Shown here one piece after another: positions 22,110 to 34,176 of a stretch of DNA of 64,000 bases. Position 1 is the first letter of the stretch; each line of letters starts with the position of its first letter. The position numbers and the translations under genes were made by a program. This DNA is from Zoroaster sp. YZ-2022 (taxonomy: Eukaryota; Echinodermata; Asteroidea; Forcipulatida; Zoroasteridae): the NCBI GenBank assembly GCA_029582265.1, contig CM055819.1, positions 31,349,164 to 31,413,163 of the forward strand, in the 5' to 3' direction. A model generated the notes under the pieces. That model saw only the letters and a program-made list of their open reading frames with translations. It searched no databases and had not been told where the DNA came from.

Positions 22110-22660
22110 AGCAGGCCCGTGTGATTTATCAGGATTTTTCCTGATTTCAGGATTTGTTACAAATCTCCCTTTGCCTCAAACGTTTCTTGAAAGAAGAGAA
22201 GTAGCCACTAAGGAAAGAAAGAAGAGGGTGAAACAAATACACAAAGTGTGTTCTTACACATCCGGACAGTTTTCCCCCATGGTGCCCTACTACAACATTA
22301 TGCTGGAGGATACTTGGGAAATGAGATACAGCTATCCATGTGATGGATATTTTGTTTTATGCAGACCTGTGATTTCTCAGGATTTTTCCTGATTTCAGGA
22401 TTTTTTTGGCAAATCTCCCTTTGCCAAAAAATGTTCTTGAAAGAAGAGAAGTAACTACAAAGAAAAGAATGAAGGAGCATGTATTGTGTCCAATACTCTA
22501 GTTTCTTGTTTGTGGGGATGTGGAGAGTCTGTAGTCTAAATCCTCTAAAAATTAAACATATCCAGGAGGTTCAGGAGGCTTTGTCCTGGAGACCAAAGGG
22601 AGACCCAGGCCCCCCTACCCATTTTTCAGGATCTTTTACATAAAATTTGTCATATCACAC
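22110..22660 (+). mobile_element. Two adjacent copies of a hAT-like repeat (CAGG..TGTGAT)
   Basis: Copies start near 22110 and 22363 with caggcc(c)gtgtgattt-type ends and the run 'tcaggatttttcctgatttcaggattt'. The second ends with atcacacccctgg, an inverted match to the start. Related copies lie at 34177 and 63790. Confidence 0.65.
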
Positions 22661-22978
22661 CCCTGGCATAGGCGTATGTACAGAAACCATCCTGTGAAAG
22701 TTTCAGCTTATTTTGTTGTGTCTTAACATGGCAGTGGAGCATCAGCTAATTGATCCATTTAAGATTTGAATTTTGAGTATATTTACTCTCTTTGAATCAA
22801 GATATATGAACAATAAACAACCAACCTGTGAAAGTTTCAGTTTATTAATGTTGTGTTGTGTTGAAAATAAATAAGGGGCATGCATTCAGCTTTGTTGTAC
22901 TCATTCTAATGAGAATATAGCCTATAGGAAAGAATACAGGAAAATATATAGAAACAATAATAGCACCTTAAGTGAAGA

Positions 22979-23248
22979 TTAACCCTAACCACCCCAAATC
23001 CTGCAAAATCCTCCAAGGGGCACTTTTTGGGGAAAAAAATCAGCACTGTTGGAAACTGGTACTTTCATCTCTTCAAATGGGACAAAATTACTTACCTGAC
23101 CAGAAGTACAGGCCATAAGTGCTGAATATGAATGATCACCGAAAATGCATGGTGCATTTTGGAGATAAGGGCATGTTTCCAAAAGTGCACTGATGGATTG
23201 TGGAGGATTCTGGAAGGGTCCTAGCCAGAATACCTAGTGGGGTTATTA
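22979..23248 (+). mobile_element. TTAA-target MITE, family A
   Basis: Good left end ttaaccctaaccacccc. The right end is mutated (ggggttattaat). The body is as in the other copies. Confidence 0.8.
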
Positions 23249-23779
23249 ATGGATCCGCTTTACACAAATAAAGTATAGCAGAAGGGGTCATTGTCACCCA
23301 GAGCACTCCCTTATGGTACCCAGGCAGTCTCAATCCTGTGCTGATTTGTGTACTTTTATGATTGCCTGGGTGCCATTGAGGAGTACCCTGGGTGACAATA
23401 ACCTCTTCAAAATCATTGGGTTATTTCTGTAATTACCAATGCTATAGCCTCACCTGTAAAGTGAATACAAATTTCTTATGATATCTAATTGGAAGTTTGA
23501 AGTGACCCTAAATTAAATACACATAAAAATATATTTTGTACAGTGTAAAAGAGATTGATAAGATGAAAAATTGTTTCCAATTTCTGATCAAGTTATTCAA
23601 TGGCATTGCTCATCTGTTACTAATCCATAGTGCCATGCATGTGCACTGGACTGTCGCGTGACTTGAGTGTAAGTTTTTAAATCTCATAATGGACTAAACT
23701 GTTCAGCCAAAATGAATTTGTTGTGTCTGATGAGAAAGTTACAGGCTTCAAAGCAGACACATCATCAGATCAAGAGTGA

Positions 23780-24073
23780 AGGGCATCAGTTAAGGGTACA
23801 GTGCCAAGACTCTGGAATCATCTTCCAACTAAACTCAAATCTTGTCATAGTATAACTAGATTTAAGTCGCTGCTTAAAACTCACCTTATGTCACAATTCT
23901 TCAAAGATGATGTATATTTGTAATTGCATTGTAGGTACATGTATCAGTACATAATTTGTTTTCTTTGCTATCATTGTATATTGATTGTATTCATGTTTTT
24001 TCTTTGTTTCCGCGCCTTGAGCGCCCAGCAGGGTAGATATGTGCACGCTACAAATCTTTATTATTATTATTAA
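23780..24073 (+). mobile_element. LINE 3' end (CR1/L2-like), copy 1
   Basis: Carries the last codons of a reverse-transcriptase ORF, then a 3' UTR ending 'gcgccttgagcgcccagcag', 'gatatgtgcacgctacaaa' and an ATT tail. Only the extreme 3' end is present, as is usual for 5'-truncated LINE copies. Confidence 0.75.
23801..23923 (+). pseudogene. LINE reverse transcriptase C-terminus fragment
   Basis: Reads VPRLWNHLPTKLKS, then a stretch ending RFKSLLKTHL, then a stop at 23921. The PRLWN-LP and F-K-x-L-K-T-H-L signatures are typical of the C-terminus of CR1/L2/Rex-type LINE ORF2 proteins. The rest of the ORF is missing. Confidence 0.75.
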
Positions 24074-24074
24074 G

Positions 24075-24323
24075 TGGTAATTAGGAAAGTTTTCGGAAGC
24101 ACCATGTAACAAATCTCTAAAGTAGAGGTGTTGGCTCTGAGAAGAGCCGGTTTTGTTCTCAACGTTTCGGCAAGTATGCTCTGGTCGTCGTCAGGACATT
24201 CTCCTAATGACGGCCAGAGCATACTTACCAAAACGTTGAGAACAAAACCGGCTCTTCTCAGAGCCAACACCTCTACTTTAGAGATTTGTTACATGGTGCT
24301 TCCGAAAACTTTCCTAATTACCA
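24075..24323. repeat. Long foldback (arms ~112 bp, loop ~24 bp)
   Basis: The arm 24075-24187 is repeated inverted at 24212-24323 with only a few mismatches. It starts tggtaattagg and ends cctaattacca. Near the loop lies 'caacgtttcggcaagtatgc' with 'gtcgtcagga'. A second foldback with the same core motif lies at 60082-60311. It inserted directly after the ATT tail of LINE copy 1. Confidence 0.9.
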
Positions 24324-24435
24324 TTTCCCACCATGCAAAGCCTTAAATCCTATATTATTAAGTGCTTGAAAAGTTGAGGTTACAGTACATGTACAGGTCA
24401 GTGAGGCTGAATGTCAGGTCAGTGAGGCACTTGGG

Positions 24436-24700
24436 GAGACAGGTCTTTCTCCGTTGCAGCTCCACGTCTATGGAATAAGCTACCCATTCATATCAGAACC
24501 TCTAAAACCATTCTATCCTTCAAGAAATCTCTCAAAACTCACCTCATGTCAACAGCATTTTCTTAACTGTCTTTCTTTACAATTTTCTCTTTTCCTGCCT
24601 TTTGGTTTTGTTATCTTTTGTCTAAGCGCCCTGAGCACCATTTTTTGGTGGATATGTGCACTCTACAAGACCCCGTTATTATTATTATTATTATTATTGT
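24436..24700 (+). mobile_element. LINE 3' end (CR1/L2-like), copy 2
   Basis: A second 3' LINE end. The ORF tail is followed by 'gcgccctgagcacc', 'tggtggatatgtgcactcta' and an ATT repeat. This tail closely resembles the tail of SINE family B (gcgccttgagcacc...tggtggatacgtgcgctata). Confidence 0.75.
24456..24566 (+). pseudogene. LINE reverse transcriptase C-terminus fragment
   Basis: Reads AAPRLWNKLPIHIRTSK, then TILSFKKSLKTHL, and stops at 24564. It has the same PRLWN-LP...FK-x-SLKTHL signature as copy 1 but diverged in sequence, so the two are separate insertions. Confidence 0.8.
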
Positions 24701-26313
24701 CACCTTGGGTACTATACAGTAACAGGACTTTTGTGATTGCCTGGATACCATGGGGGGTACCCTGGGCAGACTATTAGCCAGGATTTGGAGATAGGGCGTC
24801 CAAATTTGTTATTCTTTGAAAAACAGGGTGTCCAAAACTTTAACTTACAATACTTTTGCACATGTGTATTGCAAATAATAACACCCAAAGGTATTGCTGG
24901 CTAATACTATGACCCTGGGTGACAATGACCCCTTTAGCTTCAGCGGGATGGATGGTTTCACTTTGTAGTTAATGCCCCAGAATACTGCGCAATGAAAGTT
25001 TGAACTGGAAAATAGCTACACATTGGCAAATCGGGAGGGGGGGGGGGGACATTTTTCCCTTTTTTATCACCGTGCATGTAAATTTACCATACATGTACCA
25101 TCCCTTTAAGTTCATCACGTTATAAAGTGCTTTGTTATTTTTTCATTATTAGTGGCGTGTGTGTATTTTTATAAATCTGAAGTTTTAAAATTGAAGTGTC
25201 CAATGTTTAATCGTCAGTTATTAAACATCATGTGAGTTGTGACAACCAAAACATTAAGTTCTTCAACTATAGACACATTAATGTTTTTGTAAGTTCACTG
25301 GCGTGTTTGTTTTTAATCAGTAGACTTACGCTTTTCTTTTCCTTGCAAAAGGGAAGAAAAATCACTTCAAAAAAGATGTATTTCAGACCATTTTGAGTTG
25401 ATGAATTGCCATACTTGTAGGTACCGTCGTTGACAAGCTATGAATTCACACTGTATCATAAATTCATTTATTTACCTAATTACTCATGCCCGCTCAATTA
25501 TTTTGTGTATTGAAAGTAAGTTACTTTCTCTCTACTAGGAAACTAGAAATGTACAGATTTGAACAAAAAATGATGGATAAATCAGGATTCACATGGACTA
25601 TCCATCTTTAGGGAAACTGCGATAGTGTAATGTAATTTAAACAAAACTTTAAGGAAAATTTAAGGAAACTATGTTAGTGTAATTTAATTTAACCAAAACT
25701 ACATTTTCCATGTTACTGTAGCTCACATGGTCAGTGTTCAGCTATACTATCCTGATTGGGACAAACTTTTTTTCCTGATTGAAACCCCAATGAGGATACT
25801 AACAGGCCCCAGTCGGGAAACCCTTCTGCATTACTGTAGCTAATTTAGCTGGATTGATACATGAAACTTCGAAATATTCGCCTCGTGCACATCGTAGCCC
25901 TGGCTTTACGCGGGTCCATTTACATCCTCTTTACTGTACAAACATAACGGTCGCCGCGGCATCACTTGAATGATTAATTAGTCATTTTATATGCAAACCG
26001 ATAATTCTCACTGCTGAATTCCACCCTCTCATCCATTACTTTCCAAATCTCATACCGTTTCCTAAGTTTTTTAACCTCTAGCTGCACTTATCATTAAGTA
26101 TGAAGAGTTTTCTACCTCAAAAAAGGAGATTTCAGCGGCCATTTCAGCGGCCAAATTTTCAAAGTGAAAAAGTTTCCCTGGTAACCGTTAATAATAGAAT
26201 GGTGCCAGTAGCACACGCAAACCAGTTAACCAGTGATATGCTAACTTTCTTACGGTTGCCATAGTTATGGACGGCTGCCAGCGCAAAATAAAACCGGAAA
26301 TTCAATGTTTGTT

Positions 26314-26623
26314 TTAACCCTAACCCTCCAGGGTATTTTGGCTAGAAACCCTGCCAGACGCATCAGATTGCATCGTTTGTCAAAGTGACTTGGCTGCCCA
26401 ATGCAGCAAGATCCATCTGGTCACAAATCTCAAGGCTGAACTGCCTCGGAGTCTGTGGTCACCAAACGCAGCAGGATACAACTCTGGCATTGTTCAATGG
26501 GACCAGCTTTCAATAGCCTCAGACTTGGTTGCTTATGCACTGGTGTTGACAGCTGAATGCATCAAAGTGCACCAGACTTTTCCACCTGATGCACTGTGCT
26601 GCGTCTGGCAGGGTTAGGGTTAA
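26314..26623. mobile_element. TTAA-target MITE, 310 bp, long TIR
   Basis: ttaaccctaaccctcc at the left and cagggttagggttaa at the right, with further inverted similarity (aaccctgccagacgcatcag against ctgatgcactg...gcgtctggcagggtt). The open frame inside is a by-product. Confidence 0.85.
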
Positions 26624-27876
26624 ATACTGTAAATAGTGAAAAAACACTGATAAAATTAACATACTTTACCAAGATATATTCCTCTTAAATATCTCCGGTG
26701 TAAAATGTTTAATTGTAGGCAGAATCTCTTGCTAACCATGTTTACAATTATTGGTCACTGATGGCCGTCCATATAAAATGGTGCTCAGTGCTTACAATAC
26801 AAAATGCCCTCCGCGAACTCCTGTATCATATGTGATGGCGCCCTCGTATGGTCATGGACGGGACCAATAAAAAGAGGTCAGTACAAAAAAGGGTGGTGGG
26901 GGAGGGATTGCCTTAGCTAGTTCATATTGATCATGATACTAGGCACATTAAAGATATCTCATGATGGCCTGCTCTCTCAAAATAATAAAGTCAGTCTTTC
27001 TGTTTTAATGAGATGTTTGTATTTCCCAAATCTGTAGAAAAAAGAGTTTTTCAATGGTGCCAAACAGTCAGGGTGCATTTTTTTATCATTGAAATCTGTG
27101 AAAATTTTAAAATAGTTTTTGATAATTTAATTTATTAAATTTTGACTTGGTGCATGTACATGTATAATAAGCCCATACCAGAAAATATATTGTGGACTTT
27201 ACCATCATGCTGTGGGGGAGCAGGTCACGTACATATGAAGAGTCATCAAAAGAGAAGCCTGCCCTCTATCACCAAGACAGCGAGAGGCTGAAGTTTGGTT
27301 ATTTTATTCAGTGAAGGCTGTTATTGATCTTCATTATTGAACACAACAGACAACCGAGCACACAGGCGTCCCTCAACAAGAAATCATTACATTGTCTTGA
27401 AAACAGCCAGGTGTATGCGTGTACTAGCTTTACCAGGATCTGCTCTGTGATTGTGAATGGATATTGTTAATCCAATCGTGAACATACAGATCTAAGTATC
27501 AACAATGGTTTAAATGAGTAGCTTCCAGCAAAACTGTTCCAACATCTCGGATACCTATGTTTAACAAGTAAGTGTGGACGCTAATAAGCAGTTGTTGCGT
27601 TTCGATTAGTTATTAATTTCAATCAGAATTGATTTACTTGACTGTGTTGCAAGAGTTCATCATAACTATATCTTTTGTTTTGGTCGCTCTCTCAAAGGTC
27701 AAAGCTTTTTTTGTTTTGTTATGAAGACAACAAAAGATGTGAGGAATTTGTGTACTAATTTTGTTTGTTTCGAGAAATAAGGAAGTTAAAAAATTAATGT
27801 TGCTGATCAATGTGCAATTCGTATGAAATTTGTTAAAGCTATACTTTTGGTAAACTTTCTGTAAATTCATCCATTT

Positions 27877-28101
27877 TTAAAGGGGCAGTATCATCACAAT
27901 CAGAGCAGACTTTCGATAGGGCATGGAATCGATGTCCTAATTTAAGATGAACACAGCGACTGAAAATTACTGGCTCGTTTATGCAGCAGCAACGGTAATA
28001 TGACCTTATCATGTGGGGTATTATCGTAGTCACAGAGTTAATCTAAAACTAGCATTCCGATTCCATGCCCTGTTGATCATGACGATACAATGCCCCTTTA
28101 A
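27877..28101. mobile_element. TTAA-flanked MITE, family D
   Basis: ttaaaggggcagtatcatca at the left and gacgatacaatgccccttta-a at the right. The arms also contain 'gggcatggaatcg' and 'cgattccatgccc' inverted. Copies lie at 34927, 51374 and 55460, with a fragment at 57740. Confidence 0.85.
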
Positions 28102-28346
28102 GAATAAGATGTACAGAAAGCAACCTACACATGGAAGTTTCAGCTCCCTGTGTTGTTAACAGAGACAATAGTGAACAAGTATTCAGATTTTGAGGATTAA
28201 TTTTAATATGGAATTTGTTTGTATCATGAAATCAATATTAATTAGGGATGTTGTTTTACTAATTTGACTAATATTTTAACACCTTAGATACAAATATTTC
28301 AAGAGTTGTTTTATACCATCATCAATTTAACACTCAGTACAGTTTA

Positions 28347-28754
28347 GGCCAAAAAAAAAAAGTCTCCGGTTTCTGGTCATCGGTCGGCTTCAAAAGTGGT
28401 GTGGTGATGCACTTTTTTTTTTTTTTTGGTAATCTTTTTTTTTTTTTTTTTTTTTTGCCAACAGAGAAATATGTGATCACATGATATGTGACGTATTCGC
28501 AGGGACCATATTTCCCAAATATACAAAGTATGGTGGCTAAGGGAGGCCTCACAAATCGGACAAATGTTCATACCCCTATGTGAAAACGTCGTTTAAAACA
28601 CAGCACGGCAGAAATCCAATCGGTCCAGCAATTTGGTCTGCAATTGGACATCGTTTCATAGGGGAAAAAATTTTTAAAAAATAAAAAATGCTGACACGCT
28701 GGTCTGAGGCAACGCATGCGGAGACCAGAAACCTGAGACTTTTTATTTTTGGCC
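28347..28754. mobile_element. Harbinger-like MITE
   Basis: GGCC to GGCC, with T-runs expanded inside. The left flank is TTA and the right flank TGT, so the target duplication has decayed or the end has shifted. Confidence 0.8.
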
Positions 28755-29244
28755 TGTACATGTAAGCTTCTAGTGCATTGTTTCTGCCCTAGACTAAAAC
28801 AAATTATTATGCACAATCCTTATTATTATTTTTTATCTCTTACTTAAACGTCATCTATAATTTTCTCATAAATGGAAACTGTTTTTATTTTTATTTTTTT
28901 CATTCAAATTCCTTTCTATATATATTTCCTGGTCCTCATGAAGTAATTCATTACAATGACCTTTCACCAAAAGTATATGCTGACTATATTTAAAAAAAAC
29001 TCAAATTATTTTACTTGTCACATTTTATTTATTTTATTTTATTTTATTTTAAAGCCAGGATAAACCTTTGGGTAAATGTATGTAAATGCATCCATACCTT
29101 TATAAGAATCCGGAAATATGTATATTATTGTTAAATTGATGGTTTATTAAAATTGGATAAAGCAGCCGGTGGCAGGCCGAAAACAATCAAATGAACATAT
29201 TTAAAAATACTATAAAAAGTTACAAATATACATATAATTGTTCC

Positions 29245-29517
29245 TTAACCCTAACCACCCGAGGTATTCTGGCTAGGAACCTTCCTGAATCCTCTGAAAT
29301 CCACCAGTGCACTTTTGGAAACATGCCCTTCTCTTCAAAATGCACCATGCATTTTCGTTGATCTTTCATATTCAGCACTTATGGCCTGTACTTCTTGCCA
29401 GGTAGTAATTTTGCTCCCATTCGAAGAGGTGAAAGTACCAGTTTCCAACAGTGCTGATTTTTTCCAAAAAAAAGTGCCCTTTGGAGGATTTGGGAGGATA
29501 TGGGGTGGTTAAGGTTA
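29245..29517 (-). mobile_element. TTAA-target MITE, family A (minus)
   Basis: ttaaccctaaccacccgagg at the left and ggggtggttaaggttaa at the right. The body is the reverse complement of the 11594 copy. Confidence 0.85.
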
Positions 29518-30084
29518 AAGGAGAATTGCACATCTAAAACACATATATTCATAAGAAAAGGTGAGGAGCAGGCAAGTGGAGAGGTTACTGACCTGTGAAA
29601 GTTTCAGCTTAATATTTCATTGTGTCGTTAACGAGAAAATAGTGAAAAATGCATTCAGATTGTTTTCATTCAATCCAACATGGAATTTCTGTCTTCAGAT
29701 GACAGAAATAAATTTTTGAAATTATTTCTTTAATTTGTACTGGAATGATAGTACCTATGACAGAAAAATTTCATGGGATGTAATGTAACAGTATGTAACA
29801 TAGTTGATTTTTTAAAATTACATTTCTCTTTCGTATACTTTTCTTTTAACTACATGTACAAGTACATGTAGGTTAAATCGTCAGTCCATTACAATACAAT
29901 ATCATTTGTACTTCTTGTCTGTCTGTCTTTTTTGTTTGTCTGTCCGTTTAAGTCCTTTGTTGTAATTCTGTTCTATGTTTAAGGCACTCCAATACAAGCA
30001 TTGACTTATCAGGAATGTGCCTCCATACACAATGTATTACACATGTATTTGACTATGTTTGTATGGAAGTAAATGTAACATTTA

Positions 30085-30205
30085 TAGAGAATTAGCTGTT
30101 GCAAACTGCTTACCAACCTAAAGGACCTGTAGTATAAATGCAAAATAATGGTTATTGGCCGTACGTTTCGAACCTCTAGCAGGTTCTTTCTCAGAGGCAA
30201 AATGG
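30085..30205 (-). repeat. Dispersed repeat fragment with GTTCGAAACG motif
   Basis: On the minus strand: 'gcctctgagaaagaacctgc', then 'tagaggttcgaaacgtacgg'. The same neighbouring sequence (gagaattagctgttgcaaac) recurs at 60510. It is related in layout to the loop motifs of the two foldbacks (CTGA...stem...CGAAACGT). Possibly a Penelope-like or other retroelement remnant; this is uncertain. Confidence 0.45.
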
Positions 30206-31015
30206 GACAGAATACAAACATACATATGCATACATAAACACAAGAGTGAGCAGATGTTAGTCCAATAAATGTAAGATTGAATTGAGCACCATCATCAACT
30301 CAATAGTGGCTGAAAAATGTATAGAATGAAATACACGATAAGTTTTGTTGTTGTAAATGTGCTATTTAAGTATTCTCTATGGAATAAAGGTAGGTAATAT
30401 TACTTTTTTTCAAGACATTAATAAGCAATATGATCTAAAACTAAATTCTTGAAACATTCATAGAAAAACACAAGTCTGTTCATCTTCTCCCTTACGCAGG
30501 GCTATAAGTGGCCCTTCAACCTCCCAGGCTTGTTTTTGTTCCATCATGTTCTCTTCAAGTATTTTCAGACAAATGATGGCTTTTCGCCGGCTGGTTTGAT
30601 AGCGAAGCGTAGGTTGTGAATGCTTTTACACTAGGTGTTAAAGATTCACATTGGCCCACTGCAAAGTGATGCCCACAACTATCTACTGCTTGTGTCAATA
30701 CTGTAGTCCTCCATTCTTTCTCACGATGATTAATTGGCATAGAGTACGTCAAAAGGCGTGGGATAATACCAAAAGCTTTTAAGAACTTTCTTACATTTTC
30801 TTAAGTGCAAGTGATCTTTCAAAAATGTGATTACAATCCAAGTAGATTTTCTCTTAACCATGCATTGAAAGCATTCTACTGAAAAAAATATATTGATTTA
30901 ATTTTGCCCTACAAAAAAATATACAAAAAAAAGTGGAAAAAAATATACTTAGGGATTCCAAACTTATTTGAATTGAATAAACTTTCACATAAAGTAAAAG
31001 AATAAGTTAACTTTA

Positions 31016-31541
31016 GGCCATAAAAAAAGGTCTCTGGTTTCTGGTCTCCGTGCGTCAATTCAGACCCGCACGTCGGCATTTTGAATTTATTTTTTGTTAT
31101 GAAACGATGTCCAATTGATTTTAATTTTGCCCTACACCGACGTGTGTATAGCACTCTATACTCAGCGCTTTCCAAGTGTCTGTGAAAAAACTACACAGGC
31201 GACTCGGGCAGGATTCGAACCCACGACCTCCTGCTTACTAGTGCAGACGTCTTAACCTCTCGACCAACGATGTCCAATTGCAGCCAAAGTTGCCGGATCT
31301 ATTAGAATTCTGCCGTGCTGTGCTTTAAACGACTTTTCCACATATGGGAATGAATGTTTGCCCGATTTGTGAGGCCTCTCTCAGCCACCATACTTTGTAT
31401 ATGGGAAATTTGGTCCCCGCATATACAATGTATCACATATTTTCATATTGGCAAAAAAAGAAAAAAGATGGCATCACCACACTGATTTTGAAGCCAACCA
31501 ATGACCAGAAACTGGAGACTTTTTTTTGGGGGGGGGGGGCC
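31016..31541. mobile_element. Harbinger-like MITE, interrupted by a SINE
   Basis: GGCC ends, with TTA flanks on both sides (31013-31015 and 31542-31544). It runs in the reverse orientation to the 18553 copy. A SINE with its own target duplication splits it. Confidence 0.85.
31118..31265 (-). mobile_element. SINE family A with 15-bp target duplication
   Basis: The 148-bp minus-strand unit is flanked by exact 15-bp repeats aacgatgtccaattg (31103-31117 and 31266-31280). This proves retrotransposition into the MITE. It starts exactly at ggtcgagaggttaagacg, so it is either full length from the A box or 5' truncated compared with the longer copies. Confidence 0.9.
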
Positions 31542-33148
31542 TTATAGCCCCCTAAACACTATTGTTAATTTAAAACAAAACGTATCCATCAAGCACCAAA
31601 AATTTAGAAAGAAGTTTCTTCACTTGTACAAAATAAATGGACAAAACATATGCTAAATATTTATCTCTATAGGGCTAAAAATTACTCAATCCATGAAAGC
31701 TTTTCAAAGTTTAGAATAAAGTAAAAACAGTGCATTGTGTGAGTCAGATGATGAAGATCGATTAATAGGCCTACAGATGATAACATATCAGTAAGATTTC
31801 TATTTCAGCTGTAGTTAATTTGTTCAAACAAATATTTTGTGAAATTAGTTTCTTTCTGCAAGGGGTATATGGTTGTGCCCATAACTAGTTCAATTTGAAA
31901 CTTGTGTTTCACTCCGATCACTTGTAGTGTGAGTACATTTTAATGAGTACGAGTATTGTTCATGAGTAAACGTACCAGGCAACAATTTTCTGTGAGTACA
32001 AAGTACAAGAAACAAACATTTTTACTCAATTACAAGTGTCAGTATGAGTACGAGTACTACAGCTGTGTACTACATGTACTCGTACAGTGCAAGAAATGTT
32101 CTTAATTATTTTATTTATTTATAGTAGGGCCTACATAATCCTCTTAATTGATTTTTTTTAAATTTCATTACAAGTAACGCTGCATACAAAAAATGTTCTG
32201 AATTGATTTTTTTCTTCAATTAGTTACTGCATGGTAATGCTAGTGAATATGTAGGCCAACATGTTGTTTGTCAGTATTGTAATATCACTATCACAAGGCG
32301 AGGGCTATTTCTGTTAACTCATTTGTATCTATTAAGCATATTTTTCACTTTCCTTTGCAAGTGTTTCAAGTGCCTAAAAGCCACATTGGAAATCTAAAAG
32401 AAATAAAAATTATAAAAAATAAAAATACATTAATGATCACAGTTTTACATGAAAATTACTTGGTGGGAAGTTGATGATGGTTTCAAACATCTAGTGAAAC
32501 TATTTTGCCTCAGGTTCTATCATTTAAGTAAAATTTGTGGGATAATTTCCAAAATGAATTTCTGTCATCCAAGTCAGAAATTCCACATTCATTTTCACTA
32601 TATATTCTTTTTAACGACACAACAAAATAAGCTTAAACTTTCACATTTTTATTTTCTTTGGTTATAATCCTTTTTCCAGTTAAAATGTGTCGGACTTCTC
32701 AGCTAAGGTCTGTTTTGTTTTTAAATTTTAATATTGATTTTGCCCTTTTTTAAACCATAAGTAAATACGATAATCATTTCATTATCAACAGTTTTATTCA
32801 TCAAAGGTCATTATTTGATTGTAATGAATTGTAAATGAGTCAATAATTGATAAGACTGGAAATCCATCGACAGTTACACTTCCACTAAAAGTAGGATTCT
32901 CGTAATCATGATTGAGATTGCTGCAATAAATTACGTGCTTGATAAAGGAAATGTACAACATCGACAACGATAGCAAAACTGCTGTTACGATGTTTATTTA
33001 CTCCCATTGAATCAAGTTATACATTAAACAATCCCACCATCAGAGTAATAACATTGTGCCGTTAAACGAGAAAATAATCAAATGCATTCATCAGACTGCT
33101 GGTATTCATTCTAACACAGATTTTAGGTAAGAATACTCATACATTTTA

Positions 33149-33521
33149 TAATAATAATAATAATAATAATAATGTGGACTTATATAGCGCACGTATCCAC
33201 CAAACTGGTGCTCGAGGCGCATTATATTATTACCCCTGCTCATCAGGCTCATAAATCATTCCTGAAACCATCTCAGCTCCCTGGGGAGTATACAGCTCAA
33301 TTGCTGCCATTGCAGTGCATATAGGGCTAATCAAACACAACAACCAACTCTGCCCTCACAGGTACCCATTTACCCCTGGGTGGAGAGAAGCAATTGCGGT
33401 AAAGTGTCTTGCTCAAGGACACAAGCACCCCGGTCGTGGCTGGGATTCGAACCCACATTCTGACGACTCAGCCATCAGAACACAAATCCGATGCACTAAA
33501 CCGCTCGACCATGGCACTCTT
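33149..33521 (-). mobile_element. tRNA-derived SINE, family B
   Basis: On the minus strand: tRNA-like head (gtgccatggtcgagcggttt, B box gggttcgaatccc), 'gtgtccttgagcaagacact', central part with 'cccctggggagctgag'-like sequence, tail 'gagcaccagtttggtggata', then an ATT repeat. The tail matches LINE copy 2. Other copies lie at 54891 and 61274. Confidence 0.85.
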
Positions 33522-33606
33522 TTATGTCAAGTGTGTACCGACTTCACAATTGCAGCTTTAAAAAAAAAATATATATATTTTATACAAATGATTGCACTTA
33601 TTGTCA

Positions 33607-33928
33607 TTAAACCCTCCTACACATGGAGGCCACTCCGATCCACTAAATTTTCAGTATGTTTTTCACCAACCTTTAGTACATACAAGCCTGCTGTCCTTTC
33701 CAAGTAATCTTACAAAATCAACTGTGTTGCCACCCAAGGCCACTGTAAATGTTTGAACATATTAGTATGGCCTGCAATGTATCGATGGGAGACCACCTTA
33801 CCCTGCAATCTCAGTGGTGTGACAGTGCACAGAAGGGTAACCATAGGAGGCCACTGGCAACAGCTAATGGCTTGGAGTGGCCTGAATGGGTTGTTTCAAA
33901 AATTGCACTGATCGTAGGAGGGTTTTAA
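33607..33928. mobile_element. TTAA-target MITE, CCCTCCTAC ends, separate body
   Basis: ttaaaccctcctac at the left and gtaggagggttttaa at the right. The ends match family B but the internal sequence differs ('ggccactccgatcc' against 'ttggagtggcctg'). Confidence 0.8.
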
Positions 33929-34176
33929 AGAAATATTGTCTATGTTTTACTGGCAATTTCTGAAATGTTGTTGCATTCATTGGAACGTGGATAATTTCCT
34001 TTTAGAAAGGAAAACAGACATTTTGAAATGATATGCATGTATTTCACAAAATAGTTGTCAGAAGCTCGGTTTAACTGTAACAAAAAGTGTAAAAAGGAAT
34101 TCATGACGGGACCCACCATAAATTCACTTGGTACATTTTGTATATTTACTGTAAAACCATGTTCCTCATTCTTATC

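Noticed and set aside
26390..26617. 75-codon frame with near-protein-like composition
   Set aside because: Fully inside a TTAA MITE with inverted arms.
19597..26623. Interstitial telomere repeats (CCCTAACCC)
   Set aside because: Only one or two words per site, always next to TTAA and paired in inverted orientation. They are MITE ends.
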